A stretch of 5,386 nucleotides of DNA from Candidatus Woesearchaeota archaeon (GTDB lineage Archaea > Nanobdellota > Nanobdellia > Woesearchaeales > GW2011-AR4). The first letter of the stretch is position 1. Each line of letters opens with the position of its first letter. The notes under the pieces are model-generated. The model searched no databases. It was not told the origin of the DNA and saw only the letters and a list, made by a program, of their open reading frames with translations. Shown piece after piece: positions 5,214 to 5,386 of the stretch. Location: assembly GCA_016185865.1 (NCBI GenBank), contig JACPMU010000086.1, forward strand, positions 1 to 5,386, in the 5' to 3' direction. Made by a program: the position numbers and the translations under genes.

Positions 5214-5227
5214 AATATTTAAATATT
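5214..5227. promoter_or_regulatory. Bidirectional palindromic TATA region (zinc-ribbon gene and tRNA-Gly)
   Basis: AATATTTAAATATT is a perfect 14-bp palindrome. Its centre is about 27 bp before the predicted tRNA 5' end at 5248 and about 46 bp before ATG 5174, so one element can serve both divergent genes. On the tRNA side it places the transcription start at or within about 2 nt of the mature end. Confidence 0.65.
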
Positions 5228-5284
5228 ATGTTTTGTTGGTTTATTATACGGCTGTGGTGCAGTGGCTAACATTCGAGCTTCCCA

Positions 5285-5329
5285 AGACTTCGAGATATTC
5301 GAGAAGTATCCGCAGACGAAGTCGGCGTG
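5285..5329 (+). other. tRNA intron 1, canonical site 37/38
   Basis: A 45-nt intron with a bulge-helix-bulge (BHB) splice structure. An intron helix GACTTCG (5286-5292) pairs with CGAAGTC (5317-5323). Next to it lie the 3-nt bulges CAA (5283-5285) and TGA (5328-5330), separated by the 4-bp central helix TTCC/GGCG, which has one T-C mismatch. Cutting after the second base of each bulge yields exon ends A37 and A38, as expected for archaeal tRNA endonuclease. Confidence 0.82.
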
Positions 5330-5350
5330 AGCTTGAGACCCGGGTTCAAA

Positions 5351-5382
5351 TTGCGGAAAGCGAGCATGCTTCCGCATGCAAG
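5351..5382 (+). other. tRNA intron 2, non-canonical T-loop site 59/60
   Basis: A 32-nt intron. The perfect helix TGCGGAA (5352-5358) with TTCCGCA (5370-5376) closes an 11-nt loop. The bulges are AAT (5349-5351) and AGT (5381-5383), and the central helix is TTCA/TGCA with a single T-C mismatch at the same place as in intron 1. Cutting after the second base of each bulge joins TTCAAA to TCCC and restores the standard T-loop. Confidence 0.8.
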
Positions 5383-5386
5383 TCCC

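Larger units (their letters stand above)
5248..5386 (+). tRNA. tRNA-Gly (anticodon CCC) with two introns, 3' end cut by window edge
   Basis: Exon 1 (5248-5284) gives a 7-nt acceptor strand ACGGCTG, T8 and G9, D stem GTGC/ACAT (with one C-A mismatch), the canonical D-loop A14 G15 ... G18 G19 ... A21, anticodon stem CGAGC and loop TTCCCA with anticodon CCC at 5281-5283. Exon 2 (5330-5350) gives A38, stem strand GCTTG (one G-T pair), a 4-nt variable loop, T-stem strand CCGGG and TTCAAA. Exon 3 starts at 5383 with T60 and CCC; the last ten or so bases lie outside the window. Splicing at 37/38 and 59/60 restores a perfect seven-base T-loop TTCAAAT followed by CCC. G15 and C48 can form the usual tertiary pair. 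A 5' A at position 1 is unusual for glycine tRNA; the pairing partner is not visible. Type Gly(CCC) follows from the loop; identity is reasonably sure. Confidence 0.85.

Noticed and set aside
5352..5376. TGCGGAA/TTCCGCA hairpin as a transcription terminator after a shorter RNA
   Set aside because: No T-tract follows, and the flanking bulges and central helix fit a BHB intron that restores a perfect T-loop.
1..5386. CRISPR arrays, insertion sequences, rRNA, or a multi-gene defence island
   Set aside because: No repeated spacer pattern, transposase, or rRNA sequence is visible, and Hef, TraB and a lone Fic do not make a known or convincing defence cassette.

Overview
The window looks archaeal, and probably comes from a DPANN-type genome of the Woesearchaeota/Pacearchaeota kind. 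The evidence is a Hef/FANCM-type helicase, an archaeal TraB-family protein, a stand-alone PRC-barrel protein, AT-rich archaeal TATA boxes about 26-28 bp before start codons or RNA ends, apparently leaderless genes, and a tRNA gene with two bulge-helix-bulge (BHB) introns. The archaeal assignment is strong. The phylum is inferred from gene style, not from a search.

Layout from left to right. Positions 1-1012 (minus) hold the first 337 codons of a Hef helicase that runs off the left edge, with its own TATA box. Positions 1064-2925 (minus) form a compact envelope operon, transcribed as: a site-2-protease-like membrane protein with a degenerate zinc motif, a small multi-pass membrane protein, and a predicted lipoprotein with a DUF4399-like and a ligand-less cupredoxin-like domain. 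Positions 2965-3516 (minus) encode a TraB-family protein. Its conserved coding sequence continues upstream to about 3597 without a usual start codon, and the N-terminal GxxH-motif segment of the family is missing. Divergent to it, 3631-3921 (plus) encodes a PRC-barrel protein. Convergent to that, 3956-4807 (minus) encodes a class II Fic AMP-transferase whose promoter lies between perfect 12-bp inverted repeats. Positions 4878-5174 (minus) encode a protein with two zinc-binding Cys clusters. It shares a palindromic TATA region with a divergent tRNA-Gly(CCC) gene, 5248 to beyond 5386 (plus), interrupted at positions 37/38 and 59/60.

No gene-free stretch exceeds 300 bases. The longest gaps (51-74 bp) hold promoters. 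Two initiation styles coexist. hef, the S2P-like gene and fic have TATA boxes so close to the ATG that their transcripts should be leaderless or nearly so. The PRC, zinc-ribbon, small membrane protein and lipoprotein genes have Shine-Dalgarno-like purine runs exactly 5 nt before the preferred start. That regular spacing exposes an apparent non-canonical ATC start in the lipoprotein gene.

The genes do not form one pathway. The clearest functional unit is the three-gene envelope operon. The most unusual items are the twice-interrupted tRNA, the pseudo-protease, the beheaded TraB gene and the operator-like repeat at fic. I see no convincing new multi-gene defence or mobile system.
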